Part shown: piece after piece, positions 60,931 to 64,000 of the stretch
Layout of the letters: each line of letters opens with the position of its first letter
Position numbering within the stretch: position 1 is the first letter of the stretch
NCBI GenBank assembly: GCA_024698925.1
Contig: JAILQO010000081.1
Location: 1 to 64,000 of the forward strand
Length of the DNA: 64,000 nucleotides
Direction: 5' to 3'
From: Bacteroidaceae bacterium
Lineage (GTDB): Bacteria; Bacteroidota; Bacteroidia; Bacteroidales; Bacteroidaceae
Translations under genes and position numbers: made by a program
Notes under the pieces: generated by a model
The model's input: only the letters and a program-made list of their open reading frames with translations
Databases searched by the model: none
Told to the model about the DNA's origin: nothing

Positions 60931-62706
60931 ATGATGAAGAAACTCAAATCAACAGTCTGGCATGGGTACCTCTGTGGTATCCTGCTGGCGTTTGCGGTGG
61001 TTGGCTTCACAGCTTGTACCGACAAAGAGACGGACGACAAGAATGTAGCCTTCGACCCCAACCAGGAGATTGTTATCTCGGACTTCACGCCTAAGTCGGG
61101 AAGTATGGGACAACAGCTTGTTATCCTGGGCAATAACTTTGGTAATGACAAGAGTCAGGTCAAAGTGAAGATCGGTGGAAAGGATGCAAAGGTCATCAAC
61201 GTTTGCAACACCGCTCTCTATGCTTATATCCCCAGTGCTGCCTTTGACAAGATCGAGGGTAAGGACCTTTACGGCAGTGTGAGTGTTACCGTTGGTGACA
61301 AGACAGGTGTGGCCCCAGATCGCTTTGAATATGAGCGCAAGATGATTGTCGGCCGTCTTTGCGGCCAGAGCTTTGAGCGCTATGAGGATGTTACTTGGCA
61401 GGATGGTGGTTTCGATGAGTGCACGGGCTTCAAGAATGATGGTGTTATGCAGTTCTCGCCTTACAACCACGATCAGCTCTTCATTGTGTATGACCAGGAA
61501 CCCCGTTTCGGTACGGTAGCCCACGGCATTCAGCTCCTTGACCTGAAGGCCAAGACCGTAGAGACGATTCTTCCGCTGAGTATGTTCCACAACGAGCGCT
61601 TGCGTACGATTGATTTCGCTGTCGATCCTTTCGCATACGATGAAAACGGCGCTTTTGAACGCAGACAGAAAGTGGATGAAACCGGCACACCGATGGTTGA
61701 TGATGACCTGAATCCCATCATGGAGATGGTTGGTCGCGCCCCAGAAGGGTGGGAAGCTACGGCAACGCCCAATCAGAAGCGTTGGCGCGAGCATCTGATT
61801 ATCTCTACGGATAATAATAATGACCAGTATCGTGCACGCTCCGTCTATCTCGTGGACCGTGATGCGAATGGTAATTTCAGTAAGAATTCCAAGGTGATCG
61901 AGCTGGCCAACTATCGTCAGTGTAATGGAGCCTCTCTGCATCCTGTCAACGGCGAACTATATTTCACCAGTTACACACAGGGTGAAGTGCTTCGTCTGGA
62001 AATGGATACCTATTGGGCTTCTCGCGACACGTCAGATGCCATGACCTTCAAGCCCTGGGATCCATACGTGAATAGCAACTTGACCGATGCCGGTGGCAAC
62101 GTAACCGGAACCGGCGCCTTCGAGAAACTGTTTACCGTGCAGGATGTCTCATGGGAGTTCCAGATTGACATCCATCCCTCAGGAAAATACGCCTATATCG
62201 TAGTCATCAATCGTAGTTATATCCTCCGCACCGATTATAACGAGACCACGAAACGCTTCTCCGCTCCTTATGTCATCGCTGGAGACATGAGTCATGCTGG
62301 CTTTCAGGATGGTGTCGGTAAGAGTGCACTCATGCATCGGCCCTATCAGGGAACGTTCGTGAAGAATGAGGATTATGAAGCTGCTGGTGCTTCCGATATC
62401 TATGACTTCTATTTCTGTGACAGTGAGAACGACGCAATCCGTCTGCTCACGCCTGAAGGCATCGTCAAGACCTATGCGGGTGGTAGCGCAGCAACCCACG
62501 CCGATGGCAATACCTACGGTAACGAAAACGGTGAATTGCGCGATTTTGCCCGATTCCATCGCCCGACAGGACTTGTCAATGACGTCCACAAGGATGCCAT
62601 CACAGGTCTGAATACCTTGATTTTCTACATCCTCGACACCTATAATTATATGATTCGTACCATCACCATGGAAGAGAATCTGGATGCAACAGTCGTGAAT
62701 CCTTAA
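60931..62706 (+). CDS. IPT/TIG plus NHL-repeat surface lipoprotein of a SusC-linked locus
   Basis: A 591-aa lipoprotein (lipobox VGFTAC). Residues about 47-130 are an IPT/TIG Ig-like domain (ISDFTPKSGSMGQQLVILG) and the rest is an NHL-type beta-propeller (HPSGKYAYIVVINRSYILR, FARFHRPTGLVND, LIFYILDTYNYMIRTI). Such proteins are encoded next to SusC/SusD pairs and are thought to bind glycan at the cell surface. It lies 14 nt upstream of the SusC gene. Start could be either of two adjacent Met codons. Confidence 0.82.
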   Translation: MMKKLKSTVWHGYLCGILLAFAVVGFTACTDKETDDKNVAFDPNQEIVISDFTPKSGSMGQQLVILGNNFGNDKSQVKVKIGGKDAKVINVCNTALYAYIPSAAFDKIEGKDLYGSVSVTVGDKTGVAPDRFEYERKMIVGRLCGQSFERYEDVTWQDGGFDECTGFKNDGVMQFSPYNHDQLFIVYDQEPRFGTVAHGIQLLDLKAKTVETILPLSMFHNERLRTIDFAVDPFAYDENGAFERRQKVDETGTPMVDDDLNPIMEMVGRAPEGWEATATPNQKRWREHLIISTDNNNDQYRARSVYLVDRDANGNFSKNSKVIELANYRQCNGASLHPVNGELYFTSYTQGEVLRLEMDTYWASRDTSDAMTFKPWDPYVNSNLTDAGGNVTGTGAFEKLFTVQDVSWEFQIDIHPSGKYAYIVVINRSYILRTDYNETTKRFSAPYVIAGDMSHAGFQDGVGKSALMHRPYQGTFVKNEDYEAAGASDIYDFYFCDSENDAIRLLTPEGIVKTYAGGSAATHADGNTYGNENGELRDFARFHRPTGLVNDVHKDAITGLNTLIFYILDTYNYMIRTITMEENLDATVVNP

Positions 62707-62720
62707 CGAATGCAATCATT

Positions 62721-64000
62721 ATGAAAAGATATTTTGCTATACTATCTCTCATGCTGGGCTTTGTGCTGACAGCCACAGCCCAGACAATCACGGTGACAGG
62801 TACGGTAATCGATGACTTAGGCGAACCTCTGCCCGGTGCCACAGTCATCGTGAAAGATGCCAAAGGCTTGGGTACAACCACAGATATCGATGGTAAGTAC
62901 TCCATTAAGGTCGAACAGTACAAGACACTCGTGTTCTCATATATGGGCTTCGAATCTCAGGAGTTCCTCGTGAAGGATCAGAAGGTCATTGACGTTAAGA
63001 TGGCCGAGAGTAAAGTCAGCGCGATGGACGAAGTGGTCGTCACTGGTATGCAGGCCCAGAAGAAACTCACGCTGACGGGTGCCATCACCAACGTGAAGAT
63101 GGAAGAACTGAAACACTTCAATACCTCCAACCTCACCAATACCCTCGCCGGTAACGTAGCAGGTGTGATGGCTTATCAGAAGTCCGGTCAGCCCGGTAAG
63201 AACACATCCGAGTTCTGGATTCGTGGTATCTCCACCTTTGGTGCCAGCTCTTCCGCTTACATCCTCGTGGATGGCTTTGAGCGTGACAACCTCGACGATA
63301 TCAATATTGAGGACATCGAGTCATTCTCCGTCCTCAAGGATGCTTCAGCTACCGCTATCTACGGTAGTAAGGGCGCAAACGGCGTTGTCCTCATCACCAC
63401 CAAGCACGGTAAGGCCGGTAAGGTCAACATCAACGCCAAGGTAGAGACTTCTTATAACACACGTACCATTACGCCTGAGTTCGTGGATGGTTTCCAGTAT
63501 GCCAGTTTATTGAATGAGGCCCGTGTGACGCGTAACCTCGGCGTTCTCTATCAGCCCGTTGAGTTGGAGATTATCCGCAACAACCTGGACCCCAACCTCT
63601 ATCCGAATGTCGACTGGCAGGACATCCTGCTCAAAGATGGTGCCATGAGCTACCGTGCCAACCTCAACATCAGTGGCGGTGGTGAGACGGCTCGCTACTA
63701 TGTCTCTATGGCGTACACACAAGACGAAGGCATGTATAAGACCGACCAGACGCTGCGCGACAAGTATGATACCAACGCGAACTTCAACCGTTGGAACTAT
63801 CGCATGAACGTCGATGTCGATGTCACCAAGACCACCCTTTTGAAGTTTGGTATCAGCGGCAACCTCAACAAACGCAACTCCCCGGGTATCGGCGACGACA
63901 AAGTGTGGGGCCAGATGTTCGGTTACAACCCGCTATATACACCGACCACCTATGTGGCCGAGGATGGCTCTGGAATGGTTTATTATCCTGCCAAGGGCGT
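62721..64000 (+). CDS. SusC-like TonB-dependent receptor (partial, runs off window)
   Basis: The first 426 codons are present and open to the window end. Signal peptide MKRYFAILSLMLGFVLTATA; CarboxypepD_reg-like domain (about 24-105, VTGTVIDDLGEPLPGATVIV, IDGKYSIKV); TonB-box region; plug with WIRGISTFGASSSAYILVDG and SVLKDASATAIYGSKGANGV, the SusC signature. It imports oligosaccharide with a partner SusD, expected just beyond the window. Confidence 0.95.
   Translation, partial: MKRYFAILSLMLGFVLTATAQTITVTGTVIDDLGEPLPGATVIVKDAKGLGTTTDIDGKYSIKVEQYKTLVFSYMGFESQEFLVKDQKVIDVKMAESKVSAMDEVVVTGMQAQKKLTLTGAITNVKMEELKHFNTSNLTNTLAGNVAGVMAYQKSGQPGKNTSEFWIRGISTFGASSSAYILVDGFERDNLDDINIEDIESFSVLKDASATAIYGSKGANGVVLITTKHGKAGKVNINAKVETSYNTRTITPEFVDGFQYASLLNEARVTRNLGVLYQPVELEIIRNNLDPNLYPNVDWQDILLKDGAMSYRANLNISGGGETARYYVSMAYTQDEGMYKTDQTLRDKYDTNANFNRWNYRMNVDVDVTKTTLLKFGISGNLNKRNSPGIGDDKVWGQMFGYNPLYTPTTYVAEDGSGMVYYPAKG

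Overview
The window reads as chromosome of a Bacteroidota bacterium, most likely Prevotellaceae/Bacteroidales. The evidence is the TAnnTTTG-type -7 promoter boxes with no consistent Shine-Dalgarno sequence, a SusC-type TonB receptor, an arginine pathway built on a succinylornithine-type transcarbamylase, a ribosomal operon without adk between secY and map, zinc-free versions of L36 and S4, and many secreted glycan-active enzymes. No intact transposase, integrase, phage module or CRISPR array is visible.

Layout. 1-6.9 kb: the 3' half of the spc/alpha ribosomal operon (rplR end, rpsE, rpmD, rplO, secY, map, infA, rpmJ, rpsM, rpsK, rpsD, rpoA, rplQ), ending at a hairpin and followed by three palindromes spaced exactly 22 bp. 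7-20.4 kb: a BY-kinase/Wzz capsule protein, an RlpA-like protein, a thiamine-uptake pair (TonB receptor and PnuT) behind a TPP riboswitch, a small protein, a glycine-zipper/GDPD lipoprotein, an AraC regulator, a LytS/LytTR two-component pair, and two secreted proteins that are translationally coupled. 20.8-38.8 kb: almost entirely minus-strand arginine and proline biosynthesis (argR, GNAT, argG, pspC, argC, argD, XRE-cupin regulator, acyl-CoA synthetase, proC, proB, proA, a giant secreted TldD-type protease, argF'). It is interrupted by an endonuclease-fold protein, a GH20 hexosaminidase and an SGNH hydrolase. 38.8-42.1 kb: aldo/keto reductase, GH125 mannosidase, cupin lipoprotein. 42.1-43.6 kb: a patch of gene 5' remnants and tandem repeats, including two different 33-bp-period repeat sets facing each other. 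43.6-64 kb: secreted host- or plant-glycan machinery: a CotH protein, an M60 mucinase-type peptidase inside BspA-type leucine-rich repeats, GH127-type, GH36, a GH43-like lipoprotein, tRNA-Ser(CGA), a glutaminase-A-like (DUF4965) lipoprotein, a TIG/NHL lipoprotein and the 5' part of a SusC receptor running off the window.

How the genes fit together. The arg and pro genes branch from glutamate. Their tight spacing (several 4-bp overlaps) and ARG-box-like sequences at argR suggest joint control by ArgR. The right end looks like the start of a polysaccharide utilisation locus: surface lipoprotein plus SusC, with exo-acting hydrolases for galactosides, arabinofuranosides and mannosides nearby. Three secreted proteins share a C-terminal tail of the YDLxGRK...GxYIxxxK type, suggesting one export or anchoring route.

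Most unusual items: a single-chain secreted TldD-TldE-like protein, the 42.1-43.6 kb remnant and repeat patch, the 22-bp-spaced palindromes after rplQ, a GH43-like protein that appears to lack two of its three catalytic acids, and a transcarbamylase with Ser at the recalled specificity position 90. Family assignments come from reading the sequences and from memory of the families; no database search was run.
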